A DNA stretch of 64,000 nucleotides from Melampsora larici-populina 98AG31 (Eukaryota > Basidiomycota > Pucciniomycetes > Pucciniales > Melampsoraceae), in the NCBI RefSeq assembly GCF_000204055.1, contig NW_006768769.1:2081165-2145164 (forward strand), in the 5' to 3' direction. The notes beneath the pieces were generated by a model. It had not been told where the DNA came from. It did no database searches and saw only the letters and a list, made by a program, of their open reading frames with translations. The first letter of the stretch is position 1; every line of letters starts with the position of its first letter. A program made the translations under genes and the position numbers. This document shows positions 46,528 to 55,230 of this stretch, one piece after another.

Positions 46528-48058
46528 CTATTCATAGTCCCCTAAAACCTCTGCCTCTTCTTTCAACCAGTTCCAGCGGTGATTTTCGTGCATGTGACAG
46601 AAAAAAGATGCTGTATTGTCATCTTTGAGTTTACTGGCAACTTTGTTGATGTGACATGGCTTGAGCTCGGTTGCAAATTCTGCATTGAAGATCCTCATAG
46701 CTTCTTCTCGTTTGGGCTGTTGCTCTAGTTTGATTTTGGCTATGCTGATCTTATCGCTTTCGTTTTTCTCTGACAACTCAATTGCTCGATCCATTGCATT
46801 GGCTACAAGCTTTGGTCCGGTTGTGCGTGATCGTACTGATGCTGAACCTCCTTGGATTGAACTTTGCTTACTGCGCACAAACTTCAACTCGGGGGTTTTG
46901 TCCTTGTCCTCTTCAACAGGCTTCCTAGCAAGCTTTGCTCGAGTACCCTATACATGTATCAAAAGGAAATATAAAGTACAAAAAGTACAAGTCAGTATGA
47001 TAATGAATACACTATATGGATACAAATCAATAACTTACTTTGCCCTTCATCCTTTTTAAAGGAGGTGGAAGTTGATCTTCGGATTTGGGATTTGATTCAG
47101 AATGTTTGTAGCCTTCAGAAGATTTTCCACTTGACTCGTGATCTAAGGAAAATGTAAATGAGATCATCTGATTGAGCTGATGAAAATGAAGCAAATAAAA
47201 CTACCTTCATCATTGTCATCATGACCTGCATTAGTGGGTGGAGGGGTAGGTGCAACTTGTCGTTTCTTGCTCTGTGTCCCAAAACCTTCTTCTCTGTTGG
47301 CACGATTTTTTTTCTCAGGCATAATTTGTGATACTGCTAGATACTGCGGAAACCCGGCGTTCTTGATAGGAATCGTGTCGCTGTTTCCAGACTTAAGTTT
47401 AGTAGTAAGCGAATAAGGTTGAAAGTAAAAAACAATAAAAGATAATAAAAGAAAAGTTTTACCTTCTTAATCCATGCATCCCACCAGTCCTTTGTAGCTT
47501 TAACTGTTCCAGTGGTGTCATCAGTTCCTGGAGCACCTGAGGAGTCTTTGATCTTGTCGAAAGCCTTGCATGTTGTCTTGAGCTGAGTTGGAGATTGTAC
47601 ATAGCAAAGTTGAATCGAGATCGTGTGAGGAAGAACAAAGAAGAAATGATAAGGAAGAAAGAATAATGAAGAAGAAATGATAAGGAATAAGGAATAAGGA
47701 AGAAGGAAGAAAACAAACCTTTTGAATATGATTTTTAAATTGAGTTAATTTGTGATTCGTTTTGAATTTTGTGTTGTAGTTCTCGCGCACTATCTTCCAG
47801 GCGTCCGACTTGATGCCGCCATCGTTTCCTTTACCAAGCTCAAGTTGTTTTGAGTATTCTTCAATGAAATAAAGGGACTCTCGTAGAGTCCATGCGCCAC
47901 CAGTGCTTTCATCAGCTTCTTCTTTCTTCTTATCTTGCTTCTTCTTTTCATTCTTTTTTTTTGATTTTTTTTTATTTAACGTCGGGTTTTTTTGATTTTG
48001 ATGCCTTGAGGGTTGATTCATCTTCACTGGTGGCTGAATTCTCGGCATTGCCAGACAT
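46528..48058 (-). pseudogene. Myb/SANT-like partner protein of Harbinger element 2
   Basis: The exons on the minus strand are 48058-47719, 47582-47463, 47391-47205, 47142-47039 and 46947-46528, with GT-AG introns. The protein should start MSGNAENSATSEDE at 48058, but that frame must shift by one base within the A-rich tract at about 47950-48000 to reach the conserved part GGAWTLRESLYFIEEY and KSDAWKIVRENYNTKF, then LKTTCKAFDKIKDSSG and DWWDAWIKK. This is the SANT-like domain, split by introns as in relatives. The shift may be a true lesion or a sequencing error in the homopolymer. The C-terminal exon is helical and charged. It would bind element ends for the convergent transposase. Confidence 0.72.
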
Positions 48059-48689
48059 TTTGATATTGAATAGTTTTTGATCAATTATGTAGAAAGGTGA
48101 TGATGAGGAGTGATCGGCAAAGAGGTGAAGGGTTTGGTGGAGTGTATGGAATAATCTGTATGGTGTTATACAGAAAAGTATGGTTTTAGAAGGTTTTGTA
48201 CGGTGGACGTGGACTTGTCCATTTTCATCAAAAAAATAAAATGTGATTTCTATGATGAGAATTAGCTAAAAGCTAATTCTCAAAATTTGCATAAAAATTG
48301 ATTTTTATCCGCATTCTACGATTTATAGAATGTGTGAAATTAAGAAAACGAACGCATTCTGTAGAATGCGATTTTTGAACTTCACAAAAAGCGATTTCTG
48401 CTCAGAAATCGCTTAAGTGAACGCGCTCTTAGTGTAACCTTGAAAAAAATAAAAAAAATAGAAACAAGCAGACAACATTCATTCTTGAAACTGCTGTGCT
48501 ATTGTGGATAGGATTCTAACAAATATAACAGTGATTCAAAACCATTAGATAGATATGTAGTTTGCTGAGGAGTAGGTCATTCAAGTGTTCTATCCTATTC
48601 TACAACAATATATATTGAAAGAGGTATATATATTATCTGTACTATACAGCATTGCTGTGATACACCAGAAGGATCAAATTTTTTTGTGA

Positions 48690-49400
48690 CAGGAGCCTCT
48701 GACTGGGTAAAATTGGGTAAAAGAGTGAGAGCAATCAGAGTAGGACTAAAGATGCTGATGGTGTTTCTCATAATAAATGAGGGTCTTAGATGCCCATCTT
48801 CACAAATTTGGAGTAGTTTGGGGCTTGAGAGCATTGGTGAAGATATTTTTGAGGGTTTGAGCAGCAAAATGAAGGCAATACCACTTTCAATGGAGAATAA
48901 ATGTCTACAATTCTGACTCCATGTGTACAACTCTTTGGTGATCTTGTGCATGTGTCATGGCCAAGTGGGTTCAAGAATCAAAACACAGTTTTTTGAGGTG
49001 TTGAGCATGAATATGTACATGATAGAGATGAAATGTGTGCCTCTCACTGTTGTCTCACAGGAGAATACCTGGCTACAAGACTGAGTTCATAGGCACAAAG
49101 CTTCAGTGAGTTTGTGTGTATTTTATGTTGGAGCGGGCGCACAACACGCTTTTTCAAGAGTTTGAGCATGAATTTGAAGATGAAGGACAGGTTATGCGGG
49201 AAAGTGGAATTATGAGACTGTATATGAAGGTCAATTTTGGCTCTTGGGGGCTTCAAACACCATATTTCCTGTATCTTTAGGGTTTTTGGGATGCTTTTAT
49301 GTGCAAAGTAATGTTATGAGATGATCTTTTGAGGGTTTATGTGTAAATATGAAGGTGAGGGAGTGGTGGTGATACAAAAATGTAGTCTCATGAGACTGAG
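48690..49400. repeat. Degenerate direct repeats, 140-175-bp spacing
   Basis: A motif like TTTGAGGGTTTGAGCA followed by AATATGAAG recurs near 48850, 48990, 49155 and 49325, with related flanking words such as ATGAGACTG and GGGGCTT. Spacing grows from about 143 to 175 bases. It looks like an old tandem array. No ORF is supported here. Confidence 0.4.
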
Positions 49401-49896
49401 TCTGAATTTAAATTTTGTCTCAATCACAGATTTCTCACATCTTCAGGGGAATTGGGCAAAGTCAAATGAGAAAGTGTTGTGCATTCACAACTGATACAAT
49501 CTTGACTTATTAGGGCCCGTTTGGCTGGAACCCAAAAGCCACTTTTGGTCAAAAGCTACACCGAAGTCCAAAATCACTTTTGACCAAAAGTGGCTTTTGA
49601 TTTTCGTCAAAAACAAGACCGTTTGGTAAGCTCGTTTGATCAAAATCAAAAGCTGATTTTGATCAAAAGTTTGTTCGATTTCAAAAACAGCCTTGAGGCT
49701 GTTTTTGAAGTCAAAAGCCGCTTTTGCCCCCCTCGTCCAATTCAATCGATCAACTTGATCACTCTTGAGTCTCCACCTCTCTCCACCCACCCTTTTCCCA
49801 CGTTCACACACCTTCAAATTGTACTTCACTTGCCCCTTTCCCACTTTTTCAATGTTGTCTTCAAATCACCGCCTTGGTGATTGATTGGAGTCGTCT

Positions 49897-50036
49897 TCTA
49901 TTTTCATCATTGTTTACTTCTATCCTCGTTGTCTTCTATTTTCCTCATCAGTTACTACTGTCCTTGGCGGCTTCTATTATATTCTTCTTCTATCCTCGTT
50001 GTCTTCTATTTTCATCATCATTTACTACTGTCCTTG
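49897..50036 (+). repeat. Tandem repeat cut by an assembly gap
   Basis: CTTCTATCCTCGTTGTCTTC occurs near 49918 and 49988, each followed by TATTTTC, ATCA and ACTACTGTCCTTGG-like words: two copies of a unit of about 70-77 bases, plus a partial one. The third copy runs into the N run. This explains why assembly failed here, and why several frames stay open. Confidence 0.7.
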
Positions 50037-50136
50037 NNNNNNNNNNNNNNNNNNNNNNNNNNNNNNNNNNNNNNNNNNNNNNNNNNNNNNNNNNNNNNNN
50101 NNNNNNNNNNNNNNNNNNNNNNNNNNNNNNNNNNNN
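50037..50136. other. Assembly gap (exactly 100 N)
   Basis: A placeholder gap directly after a tandem repeat. The 5' region of the SANT-like gene may lie partly in it. Confidence 1.
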
Positions 50137-50181
50137 AGCATCCGGCGGGAGTTGACGGCTAGTCCAGAACCAGCAACTTTG

Positions 50182-51765
50182 ATGCCGTCAACTACACCCA
50201 ACCCACCGATCACTGAAAACCCGGCTAAATCAAAGCTCAAGTGTGAGTGGGATGATGACAACACTGCCAGCATAGATGCCTTGGGTTGAGAAATCCGAGG
50301 CATCATCGGAGGCAAATCCTCGGACAGACCTTGTCCGAGGTTTTTGCCCGAGGAATTTTTTTGCCCTGGAGATAACCTCGGATCAAAACCTCGGGAAGCT
50401 TCTGTCCGAGGTTTTGCATCCAAGGATACCTCGGATTTTGTAATCCGAGGTGAATATGTTGGCGGTGCAACAATAAAAACATGATTGAAGTCCTCATTGC
50501 TGAACGTCAGCCTGCCAACGCGGCCATTGGACCCAAAAACGGAACTACGGCTCATGGATTCAAGATTCCTACTTGGAATAAGGTTGCCGAGAAACTTAGA
50601 GGAAGTGAGAACAAAAAATGTGATACTGGTGTAGTTAAACTTGGTGCACCCAAAACCGCAAAGGCTTGTAAGAACCACTGGTATATTGTAAGTCTTTTTT
50701 TCTTTTTCATCTTTGTTTATGATTTCAGTGTTGATATTTCTTTTCGTTTACAGTTGACTCAATTATACACCGATCACAAGTATTTAAATGGCTTGAGTGG
50801 TGCTGGTTGGGAGGATGGATGTATCAAGTTACCGGATCGGGTCTGGGCCCCAATCATTACTGATGATGTATGTCCCAGTCTTCTTTTCCATTTTCATTTT
50901 GTTTTGTATTTTTTGAAGTTTCTTTTTCCTTCCAGAGCAAAAAGTCTAAGGACTACCTCAGATGCCGAGGCCACCCATTTCTGTTGTTTGATTTGATTGC
51001 TACCCTGTTGGAGGGTCACAAAGCAAGAGCCAAGTATGTCAAAGGATCAATTGTCAATCACACCAATCCTCAAGACATCCCTTTGACTTCTAGCAGTCCG
51101 GTTTTCAATATCAATCAATCGATTCTTCCGGCTTTTCTTGATAGCCCGATTGTCAATCAGACCAAACATCAAGACATTACCAACCCTTTTCCTGCCTTTC
51201 GTCACGGTTTCTCTCCTCCTCCACCTGATTCATCCCATGGCTCATTCAAATCACCTTCTGACAAGACCGACGTACTTGGAATCGAATCCAAGCCAAAGGA
51301 CGACTCCAGTTCCGAAGACAAAGCTCCAGCAGCAAAGCAACACAGCAAGTCTAAGGCAGCTTTAGCTGCTCAAGCTCCGACTAAATCAAAGAAGTGTTCT
51401 GGTGTTCAAATACTCAATGGAATGTCCACCAATATGAAGGAATTCGGCTCCAATATTCAATCCTCCTTTGCCTCAACTTCAACATCTATTGACGCTGCAG
51501 CTCCAAAAATTCAAGATGAAAAACCTTCAACCCATGCTTCAGCTGTTACTTTGATTTACACTTCATCTTTAGAAAACACTCAACACTATATTGCCTTAGA
51601 TTTATTTGCTGAAAAGCCTCTTATTGCTGAAACTTATGTCAATACACCAGCTAGCGAGTGTGATGGTTGGCTCCAATACATCCTCAACAAAAAAAGTAAG
51701 TACTTTTCTCTCTCATCATTTATCAATACACACTTACTGATTCTAACTATTCTCTTCAAGATTAA
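50182..51765 (+). pseudogene. Myb/SANT-like partner of Harbinger element 3, MITE-interrupted
   Basis: Without the MITE at 50262-50467 and one CAA, the exons are 50182-50687, 50754-50867, 50936-51695 and 51761-51765, all GT-AG with matching phases. The start Met at 50182 is the first after the gap; an earlier one may lie in the N run. The SANT-like domain reads KCEWDDDN, then (after the insertion) NMIEVLIAERQPAN, TWNKVAEKLRGSE, ACKNHWYI, LTQLYTDHKYLNGLSGAGW and WAPIITD. The C-terminal part is Ser/Pro/Lys-rich, then helical. The last exon adds only two codons and a TAA. Function would be end-binding as a transposition partner. The MITE disrupts the DNA-binding domain. Confidence 0.75.
50262..50467. 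mobile_element. 206-bp CACTG-type MITE, copy C, inside the SANT-like gene
   Basis: It starts CACTGCCAGCATAGATGCC (50262) and ends GGTGAATATGTTGGCGGTG (50467), with CAA on both sides (50259-50261 and 50468-50470). The interior is built of CCGAGG/CCTCGG words that form many hairpins. It is the most CpG-rich of the three copies in the window, so probably the youngest. Taking it out with one CAA restores the SANT-like reading frame exactly. Confidence 0.85.
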
Positions 51766-52158
51766 AAGTATAGTGACTGTGTGATATCAAATGGAAATCA
51801 AACTTGATCCATATTAAGTTTAGTCTTCTCTAAGTACAGTGACCGTCTGATTCCAAATAAAAAAATATTAAATGTTCTTATAAAAATATAGTTCTGATCT
51901 TAAATAAAAATTCAATGAAACCTTTCAATGAAAATGTAGTGGCTTTTGTTCTCAAACAAAAAATTATTAAATCTTATAAAATATTATTAAGTACATTTGT
52001 ATATATAAATGTTGATACAAATGTAGCAGTCAATGTCAGATTAATTAGTATTAGTTAGTGTTTGAAATTTTAAATAGTACAAGTGTTATGATGAATTGAG
52101 AGATTCCAATGAATTGTATATGAGTTGAAAGGATATATCATTGAACAAACAAACAAAA

Positions 52159-52280
52159 TGTTTGATTGATACATATAAATAAAGATAATTTTAAATTCCA
52201 TGTAAGATAAAATTGTTTGATTGATACATATAAATAAAAATACTTTTAAATGCCATGTAAGATACAATTGTTTGATTGAG
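52159..52280. repeat. 55-bp tandem repeat between the convergent genes of element 3
   Basis: TGTTTGATTGATACATATAA begins at 52159 and 52214, and TGTTTGATTGAGAC at 52269, a spacing of 55 bases. Each is followed by AAATAAA and a CCATGTAAGATA word. It lies between the 3' ends of the two genes and may form part of their 3' UTRs. Confidence 0.7.
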
Positions 52281-52363
52281 ACTTACAATTAATGGTACAT
52301 GTATAAAATGAAAATGTCTTGATTGAGAGCTGTAAGATAAGAGTTAAAAGAGCTACAAGTGCT

Positions 52364-53901
52364 TTAAATATCAGGATACATAGGAGGATGTCCGTGTCTT
52401 TGTCTACTTTGATTTACTTTCTTTCTTCTTTCAGTCTCTGTTACGTAATTCTTCCACATATCTTCTGCAATTCTATCTCTGAGATCTTTGGCATAGCTAT
52501 TACCTTGAATAGTACTACCAAATGTTTGAAGATAACCAGATTGTTCTTGAGTAGGCGCTTCTGTAGTATCTTGAGGGTCGGGGATAAATCCATCACCAAA
52601 TTCAGGGTATTCTTCAGCTGAACCTTTTGGATCTTTAACACGAATGAAGTTGTGAATAAAGCACATAACTGTAACCATTGAAATTTGAATTTTGATTGTG
52701 TATTCACACCCATGCGCCATGATCACAAAGCGCTTCTTGCAAACTCCAAAGATGCACTCAATGACATTCCGCGCACTAGCATGTTGCAGATTGAACAATT
52801 CTTCTTTATTCATTGGTCTCAGATGAAAGGATAGGAGTGGCAGAGACAAAAAAAGAAGCAGATAAGTATGAGATTGATAAAAAAGATGAAAAAGAAATCA
52901 ATCTCACTTGAAACCTTTTTTTTTCACTCTTGTAGATGATAACAAACTTTTTGATAAGGAACAATACATTCTTCAGTGAGAGCAAAGCCAGCATCACCGA
53001 GATAATATTTTCCGGCAGGGATAGTAAGGTCCCGACCTCGAGCCAAAGTCCAAAGAGCGCCATCGGCCATACTTCCTTCAGCTCCAACCAATAAATAGAT
53101 AAACTCCATATTGAAATTACAGGCAGCAAGGACGTTTTGAGAGGTGTATCCTTTACGATTCAAGAAAGGAATGTATTCGGAAGCTGGCGGAGTGACCGGG
53201 ATGTGGGTACCATCAATTGCACCGATGCAGTCTTTAAAATACGGCATGAACTTTGGATTCTCAGAAAAGGTATCCGAGAGAGGTGTGTTGGCATTGGGAA
53301 GCGGAATATATTTGCCAAGTAATTCACCATCATTAGAGATTCCTTTAATGAGGTGATTGATTGTCCTAGTCAAAAGAATACATGTCAGAAAGAGTTATGT
53401 GAAAATGCAAAAAAAAAATATAAAGTATAAAAAAAATCACTTAGAAATGCTATCGGCTGATCTTTGAAAACGATTCTGAAGTTTACGATTTGAAAGGCCA
53501 GTTACCACAGTATAGAGAAGGATAGCCAACTTCTCAGTTGAAGTCATAAAACAAGAGTCGAAAAGAATTCCGGATTCTTTGAGTACAGAACGTAATTCAA
53601 AAAAAACATGTTTGTACATGCCAAGATTCTTGTAGAAAACTGATTCATTTGGACTAGCTATGAGCTCATCAATCCAAGCCTGACCGCTGACGATGGATGT
53701 AAGGCGTGGAGTTTTCGTGAGATGAGGCAGAATTTGGGCTGCACAGGCCTGTACACCAGTGCTAAAGTAACAGAAAACTTGAAATTGTTGCTGTTGAACA
53801 GCAAGGAGCTGTTTGAGAAATTGCAGCTTAAGCAGCTTTTTATTTTTAACACGTTTTTCGGGTGTGAGAGTTTGAAGGGAAGAGCGAGGCCGATGGTCCA
53901 T
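52364..53901 (-). pseudogene. Harbinger transposase of element 3, nearly intact
   Basis: The minus-strand exons are 53901-53441, 53365-52908 and 52817-52364 (about 457 aa), starting MDHRPRSSLQ. The core has CIGAIDGTHIPV (first Asp), VLAACNFNMEF, VGAEGSMADGALW, KYYLGDAGFAL and SARNVIECIFGVCKKRF with the catalytic Glu. The only lesion seen is next to a run of nine A at 52915-52926: the frame needs one more base there, and relatives have Trp-Lys-Lys (EWKK). So a single G lost from TGG gives the apparent TGA at 52924-52926. The loss may be a sequencing error. If so, this is the best candidate for a functional transposase in the window, though its SANT partner is interrupted. Confidence 0.84.
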
Positions 53902-54249
53902 GATGTTGTAAATCAAGTGACGTGAAGTGTCAACAAAAGGGAACGGTGTTTTTGGTCGTTGATGACCGTGATGGATGAATCGATGAGTTTTAAAAATGAT
54001 TTGATCGATTTTCAAGTTTCGATCAAAAAGTTCTTTCAAATCTCTTTTCATTTCATCGTTACCGAACAGTCCAACGGTGATCAAGTGGTCAACGAAGATC
54101 AAAATGATCTTTCGTTGACCTTTTTCGTTGACTGTTCGGTAATGGAAAAGCCGAGTTTCAAGTTTTTGATTTTGCCCCTCAAAAAAGGGGCAAAATCAAA
54201 AATCTTTTTGCGTGACAACTTTTGGGAAATCGAGCCGAACGGGCCCTTA

Positions 54250-55230
54250 TACCAACTATACCAACTTGCACATAGAATCATTCCAAACATCCCGAGGGGT
54301 ATTCCACTGACCTCATTATCCTCTACCCGGTCAAACTCAACTAAATCCCTCGTTAAGCTCGAGCCGCTCAAACGATTAGAAGCTTGCATCGTAAAAAAGC
54401 CTCTCGGCTTGAGCGGCACCTTGAGTACGCTAGCTAGCAGGGTGCAGTTGAAGATTAGACATGAGAAGTCGATACCTAGGCCCCATGCCCCATTTTTGCA
54501 GCTTTGATCACCAAAAATCCATTTGATTCGGAATGACGAATATCTTAGGGAAGTGCAGTCGGTTACAGACGCGGTGACTTACCCGTGACCGATGCTTACA
54601 GACTCGTTGATAAGACATTTTAACTTTCGTTACCTAAGATGACCGTTTTTTCTGCTAGACTAGTTTCCTACATTTTTACTTGTTTAGGTAGGGTATGTAA
54701 TATGCAATATCAGCTTTTTTCAATCGTGCGGAAGATACTCCATTCATTCCCAGACTCTGCGTAAGCCAATTGCTGTGATGCTGTGAGCTGTGATGCAATG
54801 AACAGCAACTTTGAACTGTGTTCGAAATTCAAGCACCGGCCATCAGAGTACACTGCACTGAAATGTTTGATCATATGGAATTGGCTTAGAAGAACGGATT
54901 CTGAAAGATTTGAAGAAGTTGGAGTTTGATATCTGATGAGGATTAAAGTCAAAGTTCATCGGCTGTGAGTGATCTGGAGCTCTTGGTCAACTACTTCTCT
55001 TGTCTTGCCAGCCAGTTGACCGATGACTATAAATATCACTTCAACTGCCAGACTGATTGCAGTCAAGCCACCCCTAGCTGCCCTCCACTCTTACCATCTC
55101 CACGCTTGCGTCAATTCCAAAATATTAGAACCTCTCATCGTTCCTCATTCGAGTTACATTACCTTTCCCAAACTTATCTTCTGCTACACATTTCTGTTCG
55201 AGTTTGTCACTCTCTTAGCACCACTTGATC
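54250..55230. other. Upstream region of the oxygenase gene
   Basis: No gene is seen. A short inverted pair, GAGCCGCTCAA near 54360 and TTGAGCGGC near 54410, could form a hairpin. The promoter and 5' UTR of the gene starting at 55231 should lie here; a pyrimidine-rich tract at about 55060-55200 precedes the start codon. Confidence 0.4.

Larger units (their letters stand above)
44789..48428. mobile_element. Harbinger element 2 (two-gene, PIF/Harbinger)
   Basis: Ends GAGCCCGTTCACTTA (44789) and TAAGTGAACGCGCTC (to 48428) are inverted repeats with one mismatch, flanked by TTA on both sides (44786-44788 and 48429-48431), the typical PIF/Harbinger duplication. Long subterminal palindromes follow on both sides (for example TTTCTACATGTAGAAA near 44843, and GCGATTTCTG with CAGAAATCGC near 48391). 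The transposase gene (+) and SANT-like gene (-) converge. Both genes carry lesions, so the copy is probably not autonomous. Confidence 0.88.
49513..54246. mobile_element. Harbinger element 3 (two-gene, PIF/Harbinger)
   Basis: Ends GGGCCCGTTTGGCT (49513) and AGCCGAACGGGCCC (to 54246) are inverted repeats with one mismatch, flanked by TTA on both sides (49510-49512 and 54247-54249). Rich subterminal repeats of the AAAAGC/GCTTTT and TTGATCAAAA type follow on the left (49540-49735), and a matching GGGGCAAAATCAAAAA block lies on the right (54180-54210). The SANT-like gene (+) and transposase gene (-) converge. A 206-bp MITE and a gap interrupt the left part. Confidence 0.88.

Noticed and set aside
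48690..49400. CRISPR-like spaced repeats
   Set aside because: The repeats are degenerate, spacing is 140-175 bases and irregular, and the genome is eukaryotic.
49874..50678. ORFs reading across the N run
   Set aside because: They are open only because N was translated as X and because the tandem repeat has no stops.
53959..54507. 182-codon plus-strand ORF at the right end of Harbinger element 3
   Set aside because: It starts opposite the transposase leader and runs over the element boundary at 54246 into flanking DNA, so it cannot be an element gene, and it has no motif.
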